Of a stretch of 64,000 nucleotides of DNA, positions 46,301 to 57,275 are shown piece after piece. Position 1 is the first letter of the stretch, and every line of letters starts with the position of its first letter. Location: positions 7,415,501 through 7,479,500 of the forward strand of contig NC_056760.1 in assembly GCF_018687715.1 (NCBI RefSeq), in the 5' to 3' direction. The notes beneath the pieces are model-generated. The model had not been told where the DNA came from. It saw only the letters and a program-made list of their open reading frames with translations, and ran no database searches. Source of the stretch: Carya illinoinensis. Its lineage: Eukaryota > Streptophyta > Magnoliopsida > Fagales > Juglandaceae. A program made the translations under genes and the position numbers.

Positions 46301-47612
46301 AATTGCTAAAAATGAAGGAAATGGATAAGAAAATGTAATTAGGGATCCTAAAATTTAGGAATTCCCTAGGGAGATGGATATGGGCGGCTAGGGTTAGGGA
46401 AAATGGATTAAGGGTATTTTGGGAAGTGTTTGGCCGAAAATGATAAGTGTATGGGTGATATGGTGGTCGAATATGGACTATAAAAAATAAGGTAGTAGGC
46501 GCATGGTGTATGGAAAATTGATTAAAACCAGAAAAATATGATGAACTTGATGAAGAATATGAAGATGCATCAACAATATGAAGAACACAAATAACACTCA
46601 AGAACACGCATGCACCTCTCAAGAACAAAATGAACAACTCACTCCAATTCACACAAAGCACAAAGATAAAGAAAACCTCATAAAATTGATAGATTGAATC
46701 ACACATATTCAATAAATTGCAAGGTGATGATTCTCTTCTTAGGATCCACGAATTTCACCCAAAAAACCCAAGTGCAAAAGCACTGAAGATAATCTCCTAA
46801 CACTATGGCCGGCCACACCATTGTCAAAATGTCCAAAGATTCCTGATGAAATAACTAAGGGCCTATTTATAAAGTTTACAATTTGGAAACCCCCAAAAGA
46901 TCCCTAACAAATTAAAATAAATAAATAAAACAAATAAAATAATAACTAAACAAGTAATTAAATAAAATAAATAAAAATAATAAAATAGATAAATGGCCCA
47001 TATTGGCTGTGGCATGCATGGCCATTGGTAGGATATGGTGGTGCATGGTCCACAGCTGGGCTAGTCCTGGTCTGGTCCGCGACTCGCTGCATGGCATGGC
47101 ATAGTGCTATGTATTGGTCTGATGGTGGGCACGATATGGCACTGTGTGTGGCCTACTGATTGTGAGCATGACATAGTACCAAACTTAGGCTTGATGGTGG
47201 GCACAATGTGATGTCGTACTGTTGCTGTGGTGCCCAGTCAAATGGCTTGGGCGGTGGTCCTGCATGGCCTGAGTTGGTGGCCTGGGCGATAGGCATGCAT
47301 GGCCCAAATTGACGATTTGGGCGCTAGGACTACAAGACACGGGTTGGAGTTGTGTGCTGGATGGCATGCCTGTGACTGCACGCCACTAACCTCATTAAGT
47401 GACGCTGGGGCGTGCATGCATGCAGGTGCATACTTAAGGGCATGCGTAGGCCTGTACGCATGGTCTGCACGCGATTAGTAGCCTTTATAGATGTCAGCTA
47501 CGTGTCAAGATATGAGTCAAAGCGTGCAAATAGGTTAGTCATGTAACTATTCTGACTTTCCAAAAATCATGTCGAGGTGTGGTTCTTGACAATCATCACG
47601 GAGGTTGTGACA
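46300..47612 (-). mobile_element. probable Ty3/gypsy-type LTR (solo or remnant)
   Basis: In minus sense it begins TGTCACAACCTCCGTGATG at 47612, a common start for plant gypsy LTRs, carries a TATA box (CTTTATAAATAGGCCC, plus ~46864-46879), then a leader-like stretch. Between 47090 and 47480 there are degenerate internal repeats (GATGGTGGGCACRAT twice, GGCYTGGGCG several times). The left end is not found and no primer-binding site or gag-pol is present. No 5-bp target duplication was found. Its right end abuts the second direct-repeat copy exactly. Confidence 0.5.
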
Positions 47613-48015
47613 CATTTCTATCACCTGAGTCAAACAGTTTACGTAGAGGGAAGCATCTCTTTTAGGTAAATTGGATTAAACGTAAACCCGCCCATCTCAT
47701 TTAATGCTGTAAATCCACGTTATACATATATTTCTTTTTAGTCAAATATTGATCTCTGAATACTGAAATAAGTTAATAACTAATATATACCTTGGGCTGG
47801 CATGGGGGTGGGATATTTGGGCCGTGGATTGGACTAAGGGTCTGCATGGGTTCTAATATATGTTTGTGCCCACGTACGTTTCTGGATTATGGAGTTCTCA
47901 AGAGATGGGTCTCAAGGCCTGCTGCGGGAGAGGATATTGTTGGTGGGGCAATGACTATCGGATTGGGCAGGGTTGACTTGGCAGTAGGAATTTTACATTT
48001 CTCTTAGATGGATAC
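47613..48015 (+). repeat. ~400-bp direct repeat, copy 2
   Basis: Same orientation as 45466-45866 with scattered substitutions and one G insertion in a G run. Starts at the base after the LTR-like block. Confidence 0.93.
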
Positions 48016-48941
48016 TGCAAGACTCCAGAGTCCAGCCCAATTACGATCATAAGTGGTGACTTCTCAATCGGTGCAAACAACCAAAGATGCAGTACTCTGT
48101 CACTGTGTCTTCATTTATCAACGGGTTTTAAGTATAAAACTGGTCCATGTGAAAATTGATATATCTTTATCTTAAAATCAAGTCAAATTATTTTATTTAC
48201 TTTTCAATTGATTTTTTTTTTCCTTTTAAAATCTCGATCCATGGTTTTAAATAGATCAAATTGGTCTCATCCGTCACAATTCTATTACTAATCGATCAAA
48301 TCAACACGAATGATAGTTCAACACGTACGTTTAACTTGATCATAGACTACCATGTCTGCATCAAGTGTATAAAAAATAAAAGTTTCATACGAAATTGTTA
48401 GAAAAATTTACAAAAAAAAAAAAAAAAAAAAAAAAAAAACTAAAATTTATAAATTGAAGAAAACAAGAAAGGTTTTTTTTTTTTCAGAACAATAACATAA
48501 ACATTGTTATTAAGGACATTATTATTTAAATAGATACCCTTTGCATTATTAATTGAAAAAGATTTTAACTTAGGCATCCAAAATTATCACTGTCTGTACT
48601 CTAAATTATAAAGTAGCAGAAAGATAGATATATATAAATTGACAGAAGTAGTCTAAATAAAGTTTGTTGTTTGTATCTTCTTCTTTTTGCTAGATAGAGC
48701 CATTTGTTGTTCAAAATGGATTAGACTTGAGTACTTTAGATGATGATCTCGATCGAGTAATAATAAAAGAAAAACGACAGACTTCGATTTCACCCACCAT
48801 GGAATGCATGCAGCATGCTGCATGCGTGTCATGAATCGGCACAAAGTAATAACTTATTCACATAAAACGACAGATCAAACCATTAATACAAGTGCTAATT
48901 AAGTACTACTACTGCATGCATGCTTTGAGCAAGATGAAGAG

Positions 48942-48972
<31 letters not shown>

Positions 48973-50439
48973 AAGTGATTGCTGACCTAACTTTCGGATG
49001 CTAGTGAAAAAGTTGGGAGTTTTGATGTATCTGTAGTCATATGAAGTGGTGGTTATGCTGTTTCTGGTGTTTTCGTTTTCGAGAGTGAGTGATCAGTACT
49101 GGTGTGGATCTATCTGAGTTGTCATTCTATTGGAATGTTGGTTTGGATTCACGTACGTGGGTTAGGTGATGCAATCCACTTAACTTACCCTCCCACCTTT
49201 AAACAATATTAATTTCTGCCTGCCTTCATTTTCTTACCACAAAGATCAATACAATACAAAAAGAAGTAAGCCAAAAGTCACGTGCCAGGGCAGGTCGACC
49301 ATCCACATGCATAAAGGAAATCGTGGAGCAAGTTGCTTGCCAGCAGCTTCCAAACCCATTTGATTGTGTTTTATCGGATGTTGACGAGGTATTAATGTAC
49401 GTGTGCATGATGTGTATTACAGGTTCTGATCTGGTACAACATATATATTGCGTGTGTGTTTTGTATCGCTGGAAATTAAAGAGAAATGTTAATGTCTTTT
49501 AGTTTAGCTTTTGTTACAATTCTGTTACAGGTACACATCCCTATGGACCATTTGCACACCCGTTGATGTGGGTCAGCCAATATATTATTAAAAAAAAAAC
49601 GTAATTAAAATGATTTCAAACCGAAAGAGAAGCAAATCGAACCCAAAATCGAAAGAGAAGCAAATCGACCCAATAGCACCAAAATCCATCCCGGTTTGAA
49701 GAATTTGCACAAAAATATATAGAAAAAATCGAAGAGTCTTGGAAACAAGTTGAAAAACTTGTGAGCCTCTCTGAAACGGTGAGTTTGGGATTTTTTTTTT
49801 TCACATCTATAAAACTAATTTTGCATATTGTTATTAGTTTCCCTCTAGTTCAAATTTAACGAACGAATGGGTCTCTGAGAGCTGTCTGATTGGTCTTCTT
49901 ATTCCTGAAAATCAAACTATCTTGTTTTTTAGTTTTATTCGTACCAAAATCTTTATGAAACCATAAGTTTCCGTTAATTTCTCTAGAATATCTCCCCTTC
50001 CTCACCCAATGATGGTTCTATTATTATCTTCTTAAGTTCAAATGTCATCAATTTTCTCATTTATTGGTTCTTTGATTTTGTCATTGCAAACTAAATGTTA
50101 TATTAACATGTGAATTCCCTCATACTGCAGCTTCATTCACTCACGCAAAAAAGGTTGCCTTGACTAAAGACTAAGGCTAATAATTAAGGTGGATGCATTA
50201 CTTAAAAATTATTCAGATCAAGGTAAGGTCGATCCGTTGCATCTGCATATATATCATGATGTGAACCTCAATTATATGCAATTCGACTCCTACCAAATAA
50301 GAGTCTTTTATTTTATTTTTTTGGTTTGTGTAATTTGTTCATAATCCATTAATGGAGCAGCCTCAATATATGGTCTTGTGATTAACCAGCTAATGAACTT
50401 GTGATTTGGTTGTTTGGCCCGTTTAGAACTTGGAAGATA
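48016..50439. other. intergenic
   Basis: Poly-A tract at ~48410-48439, TA microsatellite at ~48945-48969. Small frames (48653-48844, 49226-49408, 49616-49804) are domainless. No gene is supported. Confidence 0.45.
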
Positions 50440-50665
50440 TTGAGATCAATTAGTTGAATATATAACATCTAAACACCCATATCTCAAATCGTTAAATATC
50501 AATCAATTCAAAACTTTTTTACACGTGAGATCATTTTTTAACTTATCATAAATACATCTAAGTTCATATTAAGTGGGTCCCACAAAACGCATTCTACCAT
50601 TTCGATTCACTACTATTTATAAATAACTTAGCTCTTCTTAAATCAGCTTAATATTCAAACGAGAC
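50440..50665 (-). repeat. MITE-like dispersed repeat, reverse copy
   Basis: AAGTGGGTCCCAC and TTCACTACTATTTATAAATAACTTAG with an end TTAATATTCAAACGAG. Reverse complement of the plan at 13520-13735. Confidence 0.5.
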
Positions 50666-51669
50666 CGGCCTAAAGGTCTTACAAATCACCACAGCCGTCA
50701 ATACAGTCCATTAAGCATTTTGAGGCGGGAGTCTTTAAATGGAGATCAGACTCCTTCGCTTTAAGAGGTACCAAAAGCACTTCCTGTTTAGATCTTTATA
50801 ATTTCAAATAATTATGTACATGTTGGCCGGTATATATGTTATTAGCTATAGAGAGAGAATTCAAAAGCTCACTCGAGCCAAATAGGTTGGTGACAAACTT
50901 AAATCAATAAGATATGAATTAGTTAATTCCCTTTCCTTATTAAAATGCCAAATGTTGTAATATGTAGCCAGTCATTTGCAGATCATACGCATGTGAATGA
51001 TTTAATATGAACTACTTTTGTACGCTCGGCATTTATAATTGTCGGCTTCTTCATGTTTATGCCAATATCTCGATTCTATGTTTTTGGCTAGGCTAATGAG
51101 CATGGCTTGATCATCCATTTTGTCAACTTAATCACTTCTGGTTTTTGTTGGGTTAAATCACAACAATTCAAAATGATATTGAAAATTTTTATTTATAAAT
51201 CTTATTTTTTACACACGCAACATATCACTGATATGAAAATTATCCATATCAGGTATGCTATGGATTACAAAAATATTGGTGTCTTTTTTTTTTTTTAGAA
51301 TTATAATGGATCCAACTATAAGTGATGTATTAGCTCACCAACTTATGTATAACAAAACTCTTCCTTTATTTATTACAATGGAAAAAAAGGGGATTATAGT
51401 TTCATCTTTAAAATATGTAAACGTAATCGATCTACATTTGTGACAATTTGAGGAATAAAATGCAAAGGCAAAAACGTAAATCAAGATGTATGTTGTCCCC
51501 TCTTACTAAAGTCAATCCCAGTCAAACACCACGTTAAAAAAGTACCCCATCTGAGTTATATTTGGCCACTGCCTTTGCCTCTCCCGTCAAAGTTAACGCG
51601 GTTGTATCCCATTTCACTAGCTCTGTACCTACTCACGAATAACACCCTCTTATCTCTTAACACCAAAAA
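50666..51669. other. intergenic, upstream of CaMRLK-type gene
   Basis: Spacer and promoter. No other gene. Two GTCAA-type W-box-like words lie near 51515-51530. Confidence 0.4.
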
Positions 51670-51677
51670 TATAAAAG
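51670..51677 (+). promoter_or_regulatory. TATA box of the CaMRLK-type gene
   Basis: TATAAAAG, about 95 bases before the start codon, followed by a CT-rich region (51700-51722) suitable for transcription initiation. Confidence 0.6.
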
Positions 51678-51771
51678 CTCTGCCTCCTGGCGTTCCATAT
51701 GCTCTCTGTTTCTCTCTCCCAGAGTATGTAAGCAAGAGAATCTCATTTTCAAACTACCTTTGAACCGAAAA

Positions 51772-54218
51772 ATGAAGACCTTCTGCAGATTTTTGGTCGT
51801 TTTTTCCCTGGTTGTACTTGTGGAATCCGCATGCAACAGTACAGACCAAGAACTGGTCTTCAAGGCTTTCAAATCAGTCAATGGATTTAATCGTTCTTGG
51901 TTTCAGTCTGCAGATTGGAACTGTTCAAGGCCTCGTATCACAGAAATAAGGCTTCCCTCCAGAAATTTAAGCGGCATCATCTCATGGAGGTTCCTCGGGA
52001 ACATGTCACAGTTACGGATTCTCGATGTCTCTGGGAACTCTCTGCAAGGGTCTGTGCCTGGTTGGTTTTGGTCCCTTTCAAGGTTGGCATATGTTAATTT
52101 GTCCAAGAACCGGTTTGGAGGGAGCATTGGATTTGAACCCACCACGAGAAACGGTTCCTTCTCGTCGGTTCAGATGCTCAATCTGTCAACCAACAGGTTC
52201 ACCAATTTGGTCCGGCTCGGTGGTTATCCGGAGCTTAGAGTTCTTGACCTTTCGCGCAACAATTTCCGAGCTTTGCCTTCTGGGTTCGCCAACCTGACCA
52301 AGCTGGTGCACCTCAACATTTCAAGCTGCAAAATTTCAGGCAATGTGAAACCCATCTCGGTTCTTCGGGCATTAAAATATTTAGACGTGTCCAACAACGC
52401 CATGAATGGTACTTTCCCTTTTGATTTCCCTCCACTTGGTAGGCTTAACTTCCTGAACATTTCGCTTAACAATTTCACACTAGTAGTTGACCCAGACAAG
52501 TACCGGAGATTTGGCAAATCCGCGTTCATCCATTCTGGGACCTCAATTTTCAATACTTCCAAAACGCCAAGAATTGATCATGTCCAACCTCATTCCAAAA
52601 CCCCGCCTCATAGTCGCAGACCCGTCCAAAAAAAAAATCCCGTGAGCAATAACTCCATCACTAAAAGCCCAAAATCAAAAAACAGAGCTCTAGTTCTGGG
52701 TCTATCATGTGCATCTGCGTCTGTCTTTATTTTCATGGCCATCTGTCTGGGTTTGTTGTACAGAAGGAACAGACTTGCAAGACAGAACAAATGGGCAATC
52801 TCCAAACCGGTCCAATTGCCCTTCAAGTACGAGAAATCAGGGCCGTTTTCGTTCGAGACGGAGTCGGGCACGTCATGGGTCGCGGACATCAAAGAACCAA
52901 CTTCGGCTCCAGTGGTGATGTTCGAGAAGCCATTGATGAATCTCACCTTCAAAGATCTGATCGCCGCCACTTCACACTTCGGCAAGGAGTCCCAGCTCGC
53001 AGAAGGTAGGAGTGGGCCCGTGTACAGAGCCATCCTCCCGGGAGAAATCCACGTGGCAATCAAGGTCCTGGAAAACGCCAGAGACGTCGATCACGACGAT
53101 GCCGTAGCCCTGTTCGAGGACCTTTCCCGGCTCAAACACCCCAACCTACTGCCCCTCTCTGGCTACTGCATTGCAGGTAGTGTACGGTAGTGTACTGCAC
53201 CTTCTTTTAAAATTCAAATTAAGTTTTTTATATTCGAAAATTTTGTAGCATCTTTAGATATTTGACCAGCTGTAATTGTTTTTTTTTTTAAACTTCGAAA
53301 TTGACCAACTGTATTAATCGGCCTCACGGGTTTTAACTGCTTTCAGTACTGTCCTACACCGTAGACTGTTGTTCAATGCACGACCATTGTCACGGAAATC
53401 TAGCGCAGGCCATGATTAGATTCTGTAGAGATTCGTCACATATGGACGCTCTTAGATTGATCCTCTCTCTCTCTCTTTTTTTATTTTTTTGGGGCTTTTT
53501 TGTTGTTTTTTTTTTTTCACTTTCCTTTCCAGGGAAAGAGAAGCTGATTTTGTACGAATACATGTCCAACGGCAACTTGCACCGGTGGCTTCACGAGCTA
53601 CCGACCGGGGAGCCCAATGTGGAGGACTGGAGCGGCGATACTTGGGAGCTGCACCATGCCTCTGGATCCCAACTATCATCACCGGAGAAATTGGTATGGC
53701 TCACGCGCCACCGCATTGCTGTGGGCATAGCGCGAGGGCTGGCATTCCTCCACCATGCCGGATCCAAACCCGTTGTGCATGGCCGCCTTGTAGCTTCTAA
53801 CGTGTTACTATCCGAGTGCTTCGAGCCACATATTATGGATTTTGGATTTCGAAATATGAGGACGCAAGATGCGGGCCAATGCAGCACGGAGACGGACGTG
53901 TATTGTTTCGGGGTGGTACTAATGGAGTTGCTAACGGGTAGAGTAGGGTCCGCTGAGACGGTGGTGTGGGTGAGGAGGTTGGTGAGAGAAGGTGTGGGGG
54001 CAAGAGCGCTAGACCCGAGGGTGAGACAAGGAGGGGAAGAGCTGGTGAGGGAGATGGTGGAGAGCCTCCGAGTCGCGTACTTGTGTACGTCGGAATCACC
54101 TGGGAAGAGGCCCACCATGCAACAGGCCTTAGGTCTACTCAAGGATGTACATCCCGCTCACGGTGCGGATTTCATTCATCTCGACCCTGTCTTGTCCCAG
54201 CTTCAAGCCACGAGATAA
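51772..54218 (+). CDS. LRR receptor-like kinase, CaMRLK/MEE62 type, probable pseudokinase
   Basis: Two exons, 51772-53176 and 53533-54218, with a GCAG|GTAGTG donor and TTCCAG|GG acceptor, in phase (2091 nt, 696 aa). The start is the ATG at 51772, which gives a proper signal peptide ([19 protein letters not shown]). About six leucine-rich repeats ([25 protein letters not shown] and others) precede a membrane span ([25 protein letters not shown], roughly residues 305-327) and a kinase-like domain. Lys431 (VAIK) and DFG (as MDFGF, ~571) are kept, but HRD is HGR (His551-Gly-Arg), so the catalytic Asp is missing and activity is doubtful. Resemblance is to the Arabidopsis calmodulin-binding receptor-like kinase At5g45800 (from memory). 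The 356-base intron falls between kinase subdomains IV and V. Confidence 0.93.
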
Positions 54219-56739
54219 TTAAGTGCCACCCTCATGTACTTAATTTGAAGCGCATGCGTGCCAACAGAAGCCTCGCAAAGAGGGTATTGCCTCGATAATT
54301 ACTGCTTTGATTGAGGCAATGTGTTTACACCTGTTTGTGACTTTAGACAATTATTTTTGTGTCTTGATTAAAAAACTTGCTGAATTTTAAAACTTAGAAT
54401 GAGATATATTGACATATGTTAATAGGTTTCAGATTATTTATTCAGTATCTTAATGTTTTTTCGAGATATTTGATGATGTTAAATGTTGTGTAGTTCATTT
54501 TATGTATCTTTTTATTTCACCCTAAATCTTAGAGTTCAAACAAGTCAGAATTCTTAAACTATTTTAATGCATGTGTGATGTAAAGATTTAGAAGAGTAAT
54601 TGTTTTGATGCTCACAATGGAAAATATCAACACACATTTTATCGATCTGTTTCCGTAATCATTTATACAGAGATATTTCAAAAAACAATCTGAGAGATTT
54701 GTACAGCTAGGAAGATATTATAGTTATCGTTTACAGATTTGAATTACAAAAAATAAAACGAACTACAGCAACTAGAGACCATGATACTCGGCTTGATGGT
54801 AGCTGCAGATAACTTCCAGATTTGTTGGTGAGTTTGAATTCTATTGTCATCTTGTGGCACTTTCCTTAATAGAAAGGAAATGGAGAAGAAAGATAAAAGG
54901 TAGAAAAGATGGGAAGGGGAGTGTGTTTGCATGGTTGTGTTTTGGGTGAGGAAAGAAAGCAGATAATCCCAATTAATATTGCTCGTCTCTTGTGCGAGGG
55001 TATCCATCATTTTACACCTTTTCATCTCTTTTCTCTTCGAATATCAATTCTTTTTCTTTCTTTGCCTTTTCTTTTTATTCTTCTTATTTTTAATTTTTTG
55101 TTACCTTTATTCCTCCGATTTTACTTTTCCTTTAGCTGTTTTGGGATTTTTCCTATTCGTGCCTGAGGTTTCCAAGTATATAGAAAAATTATATAGGTAC
55201 TTATTAAGTTAGTAGTTGTAATTTGTTGTTAAAAAAGGGCAGTTTATTACAATTTACATGAGCACTTGGTGCTTAAAAAAACAGAAATGATAGATTAGTA
55301 GCCAAGCTTAAGTTTTACGTGGGATCTGAATCTTTAATGCATTGAAGAAACCCGATATAAATAGGCAAGTTAAAGCCAAGTGAGAAACTCGAAAAATCTC
55401 ATACATATGCTGTCAAACTAGCTTTCATAGTCCACTTGATTTGGAGTATTCTTACATCTTCCTATCGATGGATGGTGGGCATGCAGTACAGAGGCTGGAG
55501 TTTCTGCTTCATTCAATGCTTGATTATTTACATAAATCATTCTCATGATCCTTTGAAGCTGACATTTCAATTCTCGGTTGGAAGTATATGCAAATTGGAG
55601 AGAAAAAAGAGGAGAGGGGGGGGGGGGGAGATGGGGTGCGGGGGTGAAGCGAAAGAGAGTTGAATGAATAATGTATATATCATAGGTAAAGGAGATAGCG
55701 ACTTCAACGAAATGCCATGCCCTGTAGGGGCTCTAACACTCTTAGCAATAGCAGTTTTGCCACTTGCCCCTTGCCCTGTCCGCCATGCATGGTGTTGCTG
55801 TAATAATTTGCTGCGCACACTTTTCTTTATGGAAAGAAAGAAAAAAGGTTGCTGAATGGCATGCAAATCGGCTTAGGACTGAGTGCTTTACCCAGTGTTG
55901 TCTTTTGGACCATAGAGGTGGGACTCTCTAGGAGTTTCTTATCTGTCATCCTTTTAGCTTTCATGTCTTTGATACTTTTGCTTTGGATAGTCTTTTCTTT
56001 TCTGGCAAATTACTTGATTATATTACATATAAAGAAAGATAATATATCGGGTTTCCCTTAGACCATGTCAAACTGACCGACAATCCATCTGCTGCATTTT
56101 CATTAACAAGCAGTACATCAGCTAGGCAGAGTCTGATTCTGTGTATTTATATATAAGAAATGATATTTGATGTTTTAGGTATACAAGTCTTGCATATTCT
56201 ATTTATTTATTTATTTTTAATGGTGAACTCTGCACAAGAATTACACACTCTTCTGCTTTAGAGATAACCTGGTTTGGTGAGATGTTGTAATCACAAACAA
56301 ATGGCGAACCCATTTCTGCTATCTGATATGAGTAGTGTAATACAGCTTGAATGGTAGCTAGTGGTCAGCTTTCCGCTAATACTGGTTCAACCAGGTATAA
56401 GATTTGCTTCGATTTCTTTTTATTCGACAAGTTTTTCAGCTCCTACTTTAAGATGTAGGTGGGCTCCAAGATGTGGACTATAAATATAATGAAAATACTA
56501 CTACCCCTGTTCTTGCTTTGCACAAAGGAATTATTGATTCTCCTTTGCTCACAAAAAACAGAAAAGAATCTTTTTTTTTTTTTGCCCTTTTTTCTACCTA
56601 ATCACGTTTTGGATTATCTATAAAGATTAATTATGGTTCCTCACGAAAGAAAGGGAATGTTTTCTTTATTTCTTTCTTGGTTTCACACACCAGGTAAATT
56701 GAAGATGAAAAATAACCTTTTTGTTCTGGCATCGTTTAT
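54219..56739. other. intergenic between CaMRLK-type gene and HCNGP gene
   Basis: The first part is 3'UTR. CT-rich stretch near 55020-55140, G run at ~55617-55628. Frames at 55436-55663, 55567-55866 and 55849-56061 lack domains. No gene is supported. Confidence 0.45.
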
Positions 56740-56915
56740 TTTCACAGATGAGATCAGATAAATTAAAATTAAAGTTAAAAGTTAAATAAAATATTATTAA
56801 AATATTTTTTTAATATTATTTTTATTTTAATATTTAAAAAAATAAAATTATTTATTTTATTTTATATAAAAATTTTAAAAAATTATAATACTAAAATAAA
56901 ACAAGTTGAAATAAT
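56740..56915 (+). repeat. MITE-like dispersed repeat
   Basis: GATGAGATCAGATAAATTAAAATTAAAG then the AAATATTATTAAAATATTTTTTTAATATTATTTTT core and a decayed right half. Same family as 57871-58065. It lies ~300 bases before the HCNGP gene. Confidence 0.6.
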
Positions 56916-57275
56916 TTGTGAAATCATGCTCGCTGTACATCCAAATTGGAATATCACTGGATTGAGGGTTAGACTATGGAGGCCCACAAAGGCTCAAGCC
57001 CTTTTAAACTTGACCCATAGTTAGATGATCAAATTTTAGGTCGGCCCAGCCCACAACACCGGAGTTTTCCCTTTGAAGCTCCTAGTCCTAGCTCTCCAGC
57101 TTCGTCCCCCCAAAAACCCTCGGTTCCTCCCCAAGTTTATTTACTGCTAAGTTTTCTTGCAGGCCTCCAATTCGAAGCCTTAACAGCTTCCTTTTCTGCG
57201 AGACTGTGAAAATCAACCTTAACAAACCTAGTTCTCCGACTCCCATATTAGATCCCCAACAGACACTAGCTCCCC

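Noticed and set aside
46299..46712. 137-codon minus-strand hydrophobic/serine-rich frame
   Set aside because: Lies in LTR-like leader sequence, low complexity (poly-Ser), no domain.
52224..54142. Minus-strand frames of 88-183 codons over the CaMRLK-type gene
   Set aside because: Antisense or out-of-frame shadows of the real exons; no conserved motifs.
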